In this document: positions 28,605 to 40,578 of the stretch, piece by piece
How positions within the stretch are numbered: the first letter of the stretch is position 1
Layout of the letters: each line of letters starts with the position of its first letter
Assembly: GCA_019634735.1 (NCBI GenBank)
Contig: JAHCAT010000003.1
Coordinates: forward strand, 124,001 to 188,000
Length of the DNA: 64,000 nucleotides
From: Lysobacterales bacterium
GTDB taxonomy: Bacteria; Pseudomonadota; Gammaproteobacteria; Xanthomonadales; UBA2363
Reading direction: 5' to 3'
Position numbers and translations under genes: made by a program
The notes under the pieces: model-generated
The model's database searches: none
The model's input: the letters and a program-made list of their open reading frames with translations, nothing else
Told to the model about the DNA's origin: nothing

Positions 28605-29351
28605 TCAGGCGCCGCCGGCGTCCAGCCAGTCGTCGATCGCCGCGCGCAGGCGCTGCAGTTGCGCCAGCAGGCCGGGCCGCAGGCGGTCGGGATCCGGATC
28701 CCGGACCAGCCGGGGCCGCAGCCAGTCCAGGTGCCGGGCCAGGGCCAGGGCCCCGCACCAGCGCGCGGCCGCCGCCAGCCGGTGCAGCTCGTCGTCGACG
28801 GCGTCGCGGCTGTCCGGCGTCCAGGGCCCGCCCAGGCGGTCCGGCAGCGCGCGCAGCTCCGCCGCCAGCAGTTCGCGCAGGGCCCTGACGGTAGCGGTGT
28901 CGCCGCAGCTGCGCAGGGCCATGTCGTCATCGAGCGGCTGCTCACCGGCGTCGTGCCGCCGGACGGCAGGCTGAACCGGGGAGGCCGGGGCGGACCTTGC
29001 GGCGGGGAGCAGCCGGGCCAGGGTGGCGAGCAGCGCGTCCGGCGCGCAGGGCTTGGCCAGCACCGCGTCGAAGCCCGCCGCGGCCAGTTGCCGCCGGACC
29101 GTTTCGTCCAGGTCCGCGGTAAGGACGACGGCGGGCGGCCGGCCCGGCCTGTCCAGTAGCTCCGTGGCGCGTCCGTCGGGCAGGTGCAGGTCGCACAGCC
29201 ACAGGTCGAAGCGCCGGGTGTCCAGGTGCCGGCGCGCCTGCTCGAGGTCGCCTGCCAGGGTGGTGCGGCAACCGGCGGCGGACAGCACGCTGGTCAGCCA
29301 GGTGGCGATCATCGTATGGTCTTCGACGATGAGGACGCTGCCTCCGTCCAT
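28605..29351 (-). CDS. Response regulator with C-terminal Hpt-like domain
   Basis: 248 residues. The receiver domain (~4-118) has the acidic pair Glu10-Asp11 (IVEDH), phospho-acceptor Asp54 (LCDLHLPDG), the Thr of VVLTADLD and the Lys of AKPC. The C-terminal ~110 residues are helical, with ELHRLAAAARWCGALALARH, which resembles the Hpt motif HxxKG but has Ala where Lys is usual. A stand-alone receiver-Hpt pair would relay phosphate from a histidine kinase to another regulator; no kinase is next to it. ATG at 29351 has GGAGG upstream. It is divergent from the YdbH-like gene. Confidence 0.8.
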   Translation of the reverse strand: MDGGSVLIVEDHTMIATWLTSVLSAAGCRTTLAGDLEQARRHLDTRRFDLWLCDLHLPDGRATELLDRPGRPPAVVLTADLDETVRRQLAAAGFDAVLAKPCAPDALLATLARLLPAARSAPASPVQPAVRRHDAGEQPLDDDMALRSCGDTATVRALRELLAAELRALPDRLGGPWTPDSRDAVDDELHRLAAAARWCGALALARHLDWLRPRLVRDPDPDRLRPGLLAQLQRLRAAIDDWLDAGGA

Positions 29352-29439
29352 GCCTGCCTCCCGGGGTGGCCGCAAGCGTGCGCACGCAGCTGCCGCAGGT
29401 CAAGTCGCGGCGGTTCGCCTGCGCCTGCTGCGCGCGACG

Positions 29440-31452
29440 ATGCCGGCCCTGCTCTGGGTGCTGCCGGGACTTGCCCCTGCACCCGCGCATGCCGAACTGC
29501 CGCGCCACGCCGTGCAGTTGCGCGTGGAGCGCATCGCCCACGAGCAGCTGCGCATCGAGGGCCTGCGCCTGGCGCAGGTGCCGGGCGAGGGCACAGCCGG
29601 GCACCTGGCGCTGACGGCGCGCCGCCTGGTGCTGCCCGGCGCCGGCCTGGACCTGACCGGCGTGGCGTTCGCCTGCGAGCTCTCGCAGGTGGCCGACGCA
29701 AGCGATCCTCCTTTGTGGCAGTGCCAGGGCCCGCTGCAGTGGCAGGGTGGAGAGACCGGCTGGCAACTTGCCTGGCGCGGCGACCTGGCGCTGGCCCAGG
29801 GGCAGCTGCGTCTGGGTCGCGGCATCGCCGAGGTGCAGGTCGACCTGCCCCTGGCGGGACGGGCACTGGCCGTGCAGGCCCGACGGATGCCGGCGTCCTG
29901 GCTGTCGACCCTGCTGCCGGCGGTCGCCTGGCGGGACGGGCGCATCGGCGGTCGGGTCGAGCTGGGGCGCGCCGGTGGCCAGACCGCCTGGCGCGGTCAT
30001 GTCCAGGCCAGCGGCCTGGCGGCGGAGACTGCGGAAGGCACGGTCGCGGTGGAGGGCGTCGAGCTGTCCGGTGGGCTGGAGGTCAGGCTGGCGGTCGACG
30101 GCACGCTGTCGCTGGCCGGCCGGCCCACCGTGACTGCCGGCGACGTGCTGGTGGGCCCGGTCTTCGCAAGCTGGCCGGCCGGCAGCGAAATCGCCCTGGG
30201 CGTGGACCTGCGCAGCGGACCCGCCGGCATCGAGCTCAAACAATTGCGTCTGGAGGACGGCGACACCCGCATCGAGGTGGCCGCGGCCCCGGCGCCGGAC
30301 GCGGCGGGATGGCCGGGACGGCTGCAGGTGTCCGGCAAGGTCGACCTGGACCGCCAGCGCGAACGGCTGGTCGAGGGCACGCTGGCGGGACTGGGCATGG
30401 CCGACCTGGAGCTTTCCGGGCAGGTCGCCGGCAGCGTCGACTGGGTCTCCGGGCCGGGGCTGACGTCCCTAGATGCCGATCTTGCCGGGGTGGGCCTTCG
30501 CCACCGCGGCGGCGCCTATGGCGTCGAGGGTCTGGCAGGCGTGGTGGCGATGCGGCCCCCCGGCCAGCCGGCGGCGCCGGTCGAACTGGCCTGGCAGGGA
30601 CTGTCCCTGTACGGCTTGGCGCTCGGTCCGGGTCGCCTGCAGGCGCAGGCGGCCGACGGCGCGATCCAGGCGCTCGCCCCGGTGCGGCTTGCGCCGGCCG
30701 GCGGCGAGCTGCAGCTGCTGGACCTGCGTCTGGCCCTGGTTCCCGGACAGCCGGTGCGGCTGACCGGCGACATCGAGCTGTCGAACGCGCGCATCGACCG
30801 TCTGGCGGCGGGATTCGGCTGGCCGGCGTTTCCGGGACGGATGGACGGCAGCCTGCCGGGCCTGCGGCTCGACCGCGAGCGACTGGCCACCGGCGGCGGC
30901 ATCCGGATCGAGGCCTTCGACGGCGAGGCCCGGATCGAAGGTCTGACCATCGAGCGGCCGTTCGGTCTGGCGCCGGCCCTGGCGGCCGACGTGCACCTGC
31001 GCGGCCTCGACCTGACGCCGCTCACCGAGGTGTTCGGCTTCGGGCGCATCGAGGGTCGACTCGACGGCGACATCGAGCGCCTGCGCCTGCTCGGCTGGCG
31101 GCCGGTCGCCTTCGACGCCCGCCTGCGGACCCGCGACAGCGGGCGGCGGCGCATCAGCCAGCTGGCGGTCGACCAGCTCACCCGGCTGGGCGGTGGCGGT
31201 ACAGGACTGCAGGGTCGGCTGCTGGGCACCTTCGACAGCTTCGGTTACCGACGGATCGCCCTGGGCTGCCGGCTGGCGAACGAAGTCTGCACCATGTCCG
31301 GCCTCGACGAGGCGGCAGGCGGATTCACCATCCTGCAGGGCTCGGGCCTGCCGCTGATCACCATTCGCGGTTTCCAGCGGCAGGTCGACTGGCCGGTGCT
31401 GCTGGAGCGCATCCGGGCGGCGATGGCGGGGCAGGCCCCGGAGGTCCGGTGA
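29440..31452 (+). CDS. YdbH-like AsmA-family envelope protein
   Basis: About 670 residues. A signal-like start (MPALLWVLPGLAPAPAHA) precedes a long string of beta-strand repeats. The C-terminal third (FGRIEGRLDGDIERLRLLGW, FDARLRTRD, ISQLAVDQLTRLGGG, GLPLITIRGFQRQVDWPVLL) matches the YdbH C-terminal domain. YdbH, TamB and YhdP are bridge-like proteins that carry phospholipids to the outer membrane. The next gene has YnbE/YdbL features, the same grouping as E. coli ydbH-ynbE-ydbL. The start is uncertain: ATG at 29350 would add a basic leader but collide with the divergent regulator start. The lack of an obvious N-terminal membrane helix other than the signal is worth noting. Confidence 0.75.
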   Translation: MPALLWVLPGLAPAPAHAELPRHAVQLRVERIAHEQLRIEGLRLAQVPGEGTAGHLALTARRLVLPGAGLDLTGVAFACELSQVADASDPPLWQCQGPLQWQGGETGWQLAWRGDLALAQGQLRLGRGIAEVQVDLPLAGRALAVQARRMPASWLSTLLPAVAWRDGRIGGRVELGRAGGQTAWRGHVQASGLAAETAEGTVAVEGVELSGGLEVRLAVDGTLSLAGRPTVTAGDVLVGPVFASWPAGSEIALGVDLRSGPAGIELKQLRLEDGDTRIEVAAAPAPDAAGWPGRLQVSGKVDLDRQRERLVEGTLAGLGMADLELSGQVAGSVDWVSGPGLTSLDADLAGVGLRHRGGAYGVEGLAGVVAMRPPGQPAAPVELAWQGLSLYGLALGPGRLQAQAADGAIQALAPVRLAPAGGELQLLDLRLALVPGQPVRLTGDIELSNARIDRLAAGFGWPAFPGRMDGSLPGLRLDRERLATGGGIRIEAFDGEARIEGLTIERPFGLAPALAADVHLRGLDLTPLTEVFGFGRIEGRLDGDIERLRLLGWRPVAFDARLRTRDSGRRRISQLAVDQLTRLGGGGTGLQGRLLGTFDSFGYRRIALGCRLANEVCTMSGLDEAAGGFTILQGSGLPLITIRGFQRQVDWPVLLERIRAAMAGQAPEVR

Positions 31453-31651
31453 GCGCGGAAGGAGGCTTCCACGGGGCGGCCGACTCGCCCCTGGGCGCCG
31501 GGCGCGTGTCGGACCCGGCCGACCACTGCGCGTCCCGGGACAGCCGCCGCTCATCAAGCTGACGTAACCTAGCGCGGTCCGTTCGCCCGTGCCGCGCGCG
31601 GATCGGCCGCCGCCCAGGCGCGGCGCCGTCCCGCCAGCACTGGAGCCTGCC

Positions 31652-32236
31652 ATGACCCGACCGATCCGCTGGATCCTGCCCGCCGCCGCGCTGCTGCTGC
31701 TCGCCGCCTGCGTGACCATCAACGTCTACTTCCCGGCGGCACAGGCCGAACAGGCCGCACGCGAGTTCGTCAACGATGTCATCGGCAACGGCCAGGGCGA
31801 CGCGGATCCGCCGCCGCGCGGAAACCCGGGTGCCGGCCTGCACCTGCGCACCTTGTTCCTGCCGGTCTCCAGCGCCCATGCGCAGGCGGACATCAATGTC
31901 CGGACGCCGGCGATCACCACGATCCGCGAGCGCATGCGGCAGCGCTTCGAGACCCTGCGTCCGCACTTCGAGGCCGGCGTGCTGGGCATGACCCGCGATG
32001 GCCGGATCGCGGTACGCGATGCCTCCTCGCTGGCGCTGCGCGATCGCAATGCCGTCAACCAGGCGGTCGCCGACGACAACCGCGACCGCGATGCCGTGTA
32101 CCGGGAGATCGCCCTGGCCAACGGCCAGCCCGGCTGGGAGGACGAGATCCGCGCCACCTTCGCCCGGCAGTGGATCGACCAGGCGCGCCCGGGCTGGTAC
32201 TACCAGGACGCCAGCGGCGCCTGGACGCGCAAGTAG
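31652..32236 (+). CDS. YnbE/YdbL-type (DUF1318) lipoprotein
   Basis: 194 residues. The signal ends in LLLLAAC, a lipobox, and the mature start CVTINVYFPAAQAEQAAREF is the YnbE-like segment; the rest is a DUF1318 (YdbL) domain ending QARPGWYYQDASGAWTRK, close to the YdbL C-terminus. In E. coli YnbE (outer-membrane lipoprotein) and YdbL (periplasmic) are separate partners of YdbH in lipid transport; here both appear fused. GGAG precedes ATG 31652. The 199-bp gap to ydbH contains a TAACCT -10 candidate (31565-31570). Confidence 0.85.
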   Translation: MTRPIRWILPAAALLLLAACVTINVYFPAAQAEQAAREFVNDVIGNGQGDADPPPRGNPGAGLHLRTLFLPVSSAHAQADINVRTPAITTIRERMRQRFETLRPHFEAGVLGMTRDGRIAVRDASSLALRDRNAVNQAVADDNRDRDAVYREIALANGQPGWEDEIRATFARQWIDQARPGWYYQDASGAWTRK

Positions 32237-32254
32237 CGCGCCGGCACGGTCCGT

Positions 32255-32274
32255 CCGGCCGCCGTCGCGGCCGG
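32255..32274 (+). terminator. Hairpin after the DUF1318 gene
   Basis: A perfect 8-bp stem (CCGGCCGC/GCGGCCGG) with a 4-nt loop lies 19 bp past the stop, followed by an extended -10-like TGCGACAAT (32287-32295) that may serve rlmD. No T-run. Confidence 0.5.
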
Positions 32275-32349
32275 GCTCCCGGCATCTGCGACAATGGCGG
32301 CCCGGCGCCCGGTCCGCCCCGCGATCGAGCCCGCAGCAGGAACGCCACC

Positions 32350-33660
32350 ATGCGCACGGACGCGCCGCCGTTCGAGACCCTGATCGACGACCTCAGCCAC
32401 GAGGGTCGCGGCGTTGCGCGCGTCGACGGCAAGGTGGTGTTCGTCGACGGCGCGCTGCCGGGCGAGCGGGTGCGCGCCCGGCGCAGCCGGCGCGGCCGCG
32501 ACTACGACGAGGCGGTCCTGGTGGAGGTGATCGAGGCCTCGCCGGATCGGGTCGAGCCGCGCTGCGAGCATTTCGGGGTGTGCGGGGGCTGCGTCCTGCA
32601 GCACCTGGCGCCGGCTGCCCAGATCGCCGCCAAGCAGAAGCAGCTCCTGGAGAACCTGCGCCGTATCGGGGGCCTGCAGCCGGCACGCGTGCTGCCCCCG
32701 CTGGTCGCCGATACCTGGGGCTATCGGCGCAAGGCCCGGCTCTCGGTCAAGGACGTGCCGAAAAAGGGCAGGGTGCTGGTCGGCTTCCGGGAGCGCCAGC
32801 CGCGCTTCATCGCCGACATCCGGCGCTGCGAGGTTCTCGATCCACGGGTCGGACCCCTGGTGGGCGCGCTGGGCGAGCTGATCGGTCGCCTGCAGTCGGC
32901 CAGCCGCATCGCCCAGATCGAGGTCGCCGCGGGCGACGGCATGCCCGCGCTGGTGTTCCGCAATCTCGTCGACCTGGGCGAAACCGACCGGGACCAGTTG
33001 TCCGGGTTCGGCCGCGAGCACGGCCTGGCCATCTACCTGCAGCCCGGCGGTGCCGACAGCGTCCACCTGCTGTGGCCGCAACAGCACGAACTGGCGTTCT
33101 CGCTGGCCGACGAGGGCCTGCGCTACCGGTTCGCGCCGCTGGACTTCATCCAGGTCAACGCCGCCCTCAACGAGGCGATGATCGGCCAGGCGCTGGAACT
33201 GCTGGCGCCGGGTCCGGACCAGCACGTACTGGACCTGTTCTGCGGACTCGGCAACTTCAGCCTGCCGATCGCCCGCCGCGCCGGGCGTGTCACCGGCATC
33301 GAGGGCGAGGCCGGCCTGGTCGCCCGGGCGCGCGAGAACGCCACGGCCAACGGCATCGGCAACGCGCAGTTCCTGGCGGTCGACCTGGCCGGCCACCTGC
33401 GCGACGCGCCCTGGGCGGGGCGCGGCGTCGATGCCGTGCTGGTCGACCCGCCGCGGACCGGTGCCCAGGCGGTGCTGGAGCAGTTGCGCTTCCCGGACGC
33501 CGCGCGGCTGGTCTACGTCTCCTGCCATCCGGGCAGCCTGGCCCGCGACGCCCGCCTGCTGGTGGAGCGGCACGGATACCGGCTGGCCGCCGCCGGCGTC
33601 ATGGACATGTTCCCGCACACGGCGCACGTGGAATCCATCGCGCTGTTCGAGCGCGCCTGA
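32350..33660 (+). CDS. rlmD: 23S rRNA (uracil-1939-C5)-methyltransferase RlmD
   Basis: 436 residues. An N-terminal TRAM domain (ETLIDDLSHEGRGVAR) and the iron-sulfur ligand cysteines (CEHFGVCGGCVLQH plus a later Cys in RRCEVLD) precede a SAM-dependent methyltransferase domain: DLFCGLGNFSLPIA, DPPRTGAQ and the catalytic nucleophile in YVSCHPGSLARD. It methylates U1939 of 23S rRNA. CAGGAA precedes the ATG. The CYTH gene follows after 3 bp, implying co-transcription with nagZ. Confidence 0.95.
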   Translation: MRTDAPPFETLIDDLSHEGRGVARVDGKVVFVDGALPGERVRARRSRRGRDYDEAVLVEVIEASPDRVEPRCEHFGVCGGCVLQHLAPAAQIAAKQKQLLENLRRIGGLQPARVLPPLVADTWGYRRKARLSVKDVPKKGRVLVGFRERQPRFIADIRRCEVLDPRVGPLVGALGELIGRLQSASRIAQIEVAAGDGMPALVFRNLVDLGETDRDQLSGFGREHGLAIYLQPGGADSVHLLWPQQHELAFSLADEGLRYRFAPLDFIQVNAALNEAMIGQALELLAPGPDQHVLDLFCGLGNFSLPIARRAGRVTGIEGEAGLVARARENATANGIGNAQFLAVDLAGHLRDAPWAGRGVDAVLVDPPRTGAQAVLEQLRFPDAARLVYVSCHPGSLARDARLLVERHGYRLAAAGVMDMFPHTAHVESIALFERA

Positions 33661-33663
33661 GCC

Positions 33664-34140
33664 ATGGCGACCGAGATCGAACGCAAGTTCCTGCCGGCCG
33701 GCGAAGACTGGCGGCACGGGGTCGAACGCAGCCTGGCCATAGTCCAGGGCTGGCTGGGCGGCGACGGCTGTTCCGTCCGCGTGCGCCTGACCGATGGCGT
33801 GGGCAGCCTGAACATCAAGTCGCGCACGCTGGGTCCGGTGCGCAGCGAGTACGAGTACCCGATCCCCGCCGCCGATGCCCGGGAACTGCTGGCCCTGTGC
33901 GGCGCGCAGGTGCTGGCCAAGACCCGGCACTTGGTGAACGTCGATGGGCACTGTTTCGAGATCGACGAGTTCCAGGGCGACAACGACGGGCTGGTCGTGA
34001 TCGAGATCGAGCTGCAGGCTGCAGATTCCGGGTTTCCGCATCCGGACTGGCTGGGCCGCGAAGTCACCGACGATCCGCGCTTCTACAACGTCAATCTCGT
34101 CCGGGAGCCCTACTCCCGCTGGAGCACACCAACATGCTGA
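33664..34140 (+). CDS. CYTH-domain phosphohydrolase-like protein
   Basis: 158 residues. The ExExK signature is ATEIERKFL, and the Arg/Lys/Glu residues of the triphosphate tunnel follow (VRVRLTD, LNIKSRT, EYEYPI, EIDEFQGDN, VIEIELQ). CYTH proteins bind or hydrolyse triphosphates (tripolyphosphate, thiamine triphosphate, cAMP synthesis in class IV cyclases); the substrate here is unknown. It overlaps nagZ by 7 bp. Confidence 0.88.
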   Translation: MATEIERKFLPAGEDWRHGVERSLAIVQGWLGGDGCSVRVRLTDGVGSLNIKSRTLGPVRSEYEYPIPAADARELLALCGAQVLAKTRHLVNVDGHCFEIDEFQGDNDGLVVIEIELQAADSGFPHPDWLGREVTDDPRFYNVNLVREPYSRWSTPTC

Positions 34141-35135
34141 TCATCGGCATCGAGTCGACCGCCCTGGCGCCGCACGAACGGCGCTGGCTGGAGCATCCGG
34201 TGGTCGCCGGCGTCATCCTGTTCGCCCGCAACATCGTCGACCGCGAACAGTCGGCCGGACTGGTCGCGCAGTTGCGCGAAGTGCGCGAGGCGCCGCTGCT
34301 GGTCTGCGTCGACCAGGAAGGCGGCCCGGTGCAACGGTTCCGCGAAGGTTTCGGGCCGCTGCCGGCGCTGGCCCGGATCGGCGCGCTGTGGTCGTCGGAC
34401 GCGGAGCAGGCCTGCAGCCTGGCCCGGGAACACGCCTGGCTGATGGCCTCGCAGATGCGGGCGCTGGACATCGACCTGAGTTTCGCGCCGGTGCTCGACC
34501 TGCGCTGCGGCAACCGGGCGATCGGCGAGCGGGCCTTCGATGCCGACCCGGAGGCCTGCGCGGCGCTGGCCGCGGCCTACATCGAGGGCATGCACGCGGC
34601 AGGGATGGCCGCCACCGGCAAGCACTTCCCCGGCCATGGCTCGGTGCTCGAGGACACCCACCACGATGCCGCCATCGATCGCCGGCCATGGGCGACCCTT
34701 GCGGCCTGCGACCTGGTGCCGTTCCGCGCGGCGGTACGTGCCGGCGTCGACGCGATGATGATGGCGCACGTCACCTACCCGCAGGTCGACGCGCTGCCGG
34801 CGGGCTACTCCGAGCGCTGGATCCGCCATGTGCTGCGCGACGAGATGGGTTTCGACGGCATCGTGTTCAGCGACGACATCGCCATGGTCGCCGCCGAGGG
34901 CGTCGGTGCGGTCGGCCATCGCGTCCGCCAGCACCTGGAGGCCGGTTGCGATGTCGTCCTGGCCTGCCAGCCAGGCCAGGTCGAAGCCGCCATCGACGCC
35001 GTTCCGCACGACCATGTCGAGGAGACCAGCGAGCGGCTGGCCAGCCTGGCCGGTCGGCAACCTGCGACCGGCGCGGACGCGCTGGCGACGCGCCAGGACG
35101 AGATCGTCGGGCGACTGTCCCGGCTGATGGCCTGA
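34134..35135 (+). CDS. nagZ: Beta-N-acetylglucosaminidase NagZ
   Basis: 333 residues, GH3 family of the short bacterial NagZ type. KHFPGHGSVLEDTHHDA carries the His of the catalytic His/Asp pair, and FDGIVFSDDIAM the nucleophile Asp; VDQEGGPVQRF is the N-terminal family motif. It removes GlcNAc from anhydromuropeptides in the cytoplasm during peptidoglycan recycling, which also shapes AmpC induction where present. ATG 34134 overlaps the CYTH stop; GGAG lies about 10 nt upstream. Confidence 0.96.
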   Translation: MLIIGIESTALAPHERRWLEHPVVAGVILFARNIVDREQSAGLVAQLREVREAPLLVCVDQEGGPVQRFREGFGPLPALARIGALWSSDAEQACSLAREHAWLMASQMRALDIDLSFAPVLDLRCGNRAIGERAFDADPEACAALAAAYIEGMHAAGMAATGKHFPGHGSVLEDTHHDAAIDRRPWATLAACDLVPFRAAVRAGVDAMMMAHVTYPQVDALPAGYSERWIRHVLRDEMGFDGIVFSDDIAMVAAEGVGAVGHRVRQHLEAGCDVVLACQPGQVEAAIDAVPHDHVEETSERLASLAGRQPATGADALATRQDEIVGRLSRLMA

Positions 35136-35268
35136 GCGGCGGGGCAGAGCCCCGTGCTCCTCGTCGCCGGGGCCGTTCCAACATGCGCCGGACGCCTGCG
35201 GCCGACATGCCGGTACAGTGCCGGATAGCCCGAGGCGGGGGCAGCAATCACTTTCCATGGAGGCCAGC

Positions 35269-35826
35269 ATGACCCCATCAACGACGTTCACCGAGGTGCT
35301 GGCGGCGGCCGACTGCATCCATGACGGCGCCGCCGTCGACGCGGCCATCGCCTCCATGGCCAGGCGCATCGACGCCGACTACGGATCGGCGGTCCGACCG
35401 GTGTTCCTGACGGTGATGCATGGCGGGCAGTTCTTCGCCTCCAGCCTCGCGCTGACCTGCGCCACCGACTTCGACTTCGACTACGTGCACGCCAGCCGCT
35501 ACCGCGGCACCGAGGGCGCCGCGCTCAACTGGCTGCGTCGCCCGGTGGTGGCGATGGGCGGCAGGCACGTGCTGCTGGTCGACGACATCCTCGACGAGGG
35601 ACATACCCTGCTGGCGATCCGGGAGCACTGCCTGGCACAGGGCGCCGCGACGGTGCGCGTGGCGGTGCTCACCGAGAAGCATCACGAACGGCGGGCCCCG
35701 GGCATCGAGGCCGATTACGTCGGACTGGTGGTGCCCGATCGTTACGTCTTCGGCTACGGCATGGACTGGCATGGCCACGGCCGCAACCTGGCCGCGATCC
35801 ATGCCATGGCGGAGGAGAGCGCATGA
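35269..35826 (+). CDS. hpt: Hypoxanthine phosphoribosyltransferase
   Basis: 185 residues. The PRPP-binding motif is VLLVDDILDEGHTL; a flexible loop and a C-terminal aromatic segment (DYVGLVVPDRYVFGYGMDW) stack on the purine. It converts hypoxanthine (or guanine) and PRPP to IMP (GMP). The ATG at 35269 is chosen because GGAGG, itself inside a more 5' in-frame ATG (35257), is placed correctly for it. The stop overlaps the next gene (ATGA), pairing it with methylthioinosine phosphorylase. TACAGT at 35214-35219 is a -10 candidate. Confidence 0.93.
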   Translation: MTPSTTFTEVLAAADCIHDGAAVDAAIASMARRIDADYGSAVRPVFLTVMHGGQFFASSLALTCATDFDFDYVHASRYRGTEGAALNWLRRPVVAMGGRHVLLVDDILDEGHTLLAIREHCLAQGAATVRVAVLTEKHHERRAPGIEADYVGLVVPDRYVFGYGMDWHGHGRNLAAIHAMAEESA

Positions 35827-36569
35827 GCACGGTCGACCTGGCGATCATCGGTGGCACCGGCGTGTACCGCCTGGCCCGCCTGCAGGACGCGCAAAGGCAC
35901 CTGGTGGAGACGCCCTACGGCCCGCCCAGCGACGCCGTGGTGGCCGGAACGCTGCATGGCCGGCGCGTGCTGTTCCTGGCGCGTCATGGCGAGAACCACG
36001 TGCTCGCGCCGCACGAGATCAACTACCGCGGCAATCTCTGGGCCCTGCATTCCCTCGGCGCGCGCCGGGTGCTGGCGGTCAACTCGGTGGGTGGCATCAG
36101 CGCGCGCATGGCGCCGCGTGCGCTGGTCGTTCCCGACCAGCTGGTCGACTACACCTGGGGCAGGGCGCACACCTACGCGGGCAACGGAAACCGCGTCGAG
36201 CATGTCGACCTGTCCTGGCCCTACGACGCCGGTCTGCGAGGCGCCGTGCTGGATGCCGGCCGCGCTGCCGGGCTCGACCTCGTCGATGGCGGCACCTACG
36301 GCGCAACCCAGGGTCCGCGCCTGGAGACGCGCGCCGAGATCCGCCGGCTGGCCGGCGACGGGTGCGATCTGGTCGGCATGACCGGCATGCCCGAGGCGGC
36401 GCTGGCCAAGGAGCTGGGGCTTGCCTACGCCTGCGTGGCGGTGGTGGCGAACTGGGCGGCGGGCTGCGGCGACGAGGCGGAGATCACCATGGCCGACGTG
36501 CTCGGCAACATGGAACAGGCCACCGCCCGCCTGCCGGCACTGATCGACGAACTGCTGGCCTCATTCTGA
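35823..36569 (+). CDS. S-methyl-5'-thioinosine phosphorylase
   Basis: 248 residues, PNP/MTAP family. The phosphate and purine-binding signatures are present: IIGGTGVYRL, ARHGENHVLAPHEINYRGNL, the GGTYGATQGPRLETRAEI segment and DLVGMTGMPEA. In Pseudomonas and Xanthomonas, relatives with this sequence type cleave methylthioinosine (from deaminated methylthioadenosine) rather than MTA, yielding hypoxanthine and methylthioribose-1-phosphate. Direct overlap with hpt means the released base can be salvaged at once, which supports the MTIP assignment over MTAP; the specificity residue was not checked by alignment. Confidence 0.87.
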   Translation: MSTVDLAIIGGTGVYRLARLQDAQRHLVETPYGPPSDAVVAGTLHGRRVLFLARHGENHVLAPHEINYRGNLWALHSLGARRVLAVNSVGGISARMAPRALVVPDQLVDYTWGRAHTYAGNGNRVEHVDLSWPYDAGLRGAVLDAGRAAGLDLVDGGTYGATQGPRLETRAEIRRLAGDGCDLVGMTGMPEAALAKELGLAYACVAVVANWAAGCGDEAEITMADVLGNMEQATARLPALIDELLASF

Positions 36570-36626
36570 GAACTGCATCACGCAAATAGTCTCGCCGGCG
36601 GTCGATTTCCCGACACACATGTAAAA

Positions 36627-36646
36627 CCGGACCTGCTAATGTCCGG
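36627..36646. terminator. Small hairpin between the purine genes and the protease gene
   Basis: CCGGAC and GTCCGG pair around CTGCTAAT, 57 bp after the phosphorylase stop. The same stretch contains a TGCTAATGT extended -10-like word, so this relatively AT-rich 222-bp gap may hold both the terminator and the promoter of the secreted protease. Confidence 0.35.
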
Positions 36647-36791
36647 CTCGACACGGTTGCGCGACCCGCTCTTGGGACGGTCGCGCCGGTGCTGGAGGGC
36701 GCCGGTCGCCGTGTCGGGTCAGGAATGGCCCAGCCCCGCCCGGGCGTCCCGGTCGGGGACCATCACGACACATCACCGGAGGGAGTCACCG

Positions 36792-38879
<2,088 letters not shown>

Positions 38880-38894
38880 CGGGCGGCAGGTCGT

Positions 38895-38920
38895 CCCGGG
38901 CGGCGCGGTCGCCGCCCGGG
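38895..38920 (+). terminator. First terminator after the subtilase
   Basis: A perfect 10-bp stem (CCCGGGCGGC/GCCGCCCGGG) with a 6-nt loop, followed by TATTTGCGTT, 15 bp past the stop codon. Confidence 0.7.
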
Positions 38921-38969
38921 TATTTGCGTTCGGCCGCTGGCGGACCTCGACCCGCCGTCGGTTCAACCA

Positions 38970-39003
38970 GGCCACCGGGATCCGTCCCGGTGGCCTTCTT
39001 GTT
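38970..39003 (+). terminator. Second, stronger intrinsic terminator
   Basis: A perfect 10-bp stem (GGCCACCGGG/CCCGGTGGCC) with a 6-nt loop ATCCGT and the tail TTCTTGTT, the clearest Rho-independent terminator in the window. It lies between the subtilase and the convergent tyrS. The remaining 39004-39161 shows nothing recognisable. Confidence 0.85.
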
Positions 39004-39161
39004 GGCGCGGGACACGCGGACTCGAGGTCGGTGGATCGCCCGCCAGGCTGCGCAGCAGGTCTGTCATGCCTCGACGAAGGGTGCGCTGCGCGACACCGCT
39101 CGGGGGTGACCGCCGCCTGCGGCCACGGCGCCTGCCGCGTCGCCGGCGGGCCTGGCGCGAC

Positions 39162-40442
<1,281 letters not shown>

Positions 40443-40578
40443 GGGTGTGCGCTGCGGCGGTGGGCCGGTCCGGGGGACCGCGAAGCTTAACAGCGTCAGG
40501 CAGGCGCCGATCCGGCGCGACGGGTCGTCCGCTTGCATCCGGCCAACCACTGCGGAGCGATGAGCGGGCAGGGCCCGC

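Noticed and set aside
38880-39161. Small plus-strand continuation frames after the subtilase
   Set aside because: The region contains two strong terminators and the frames show no conserved features.
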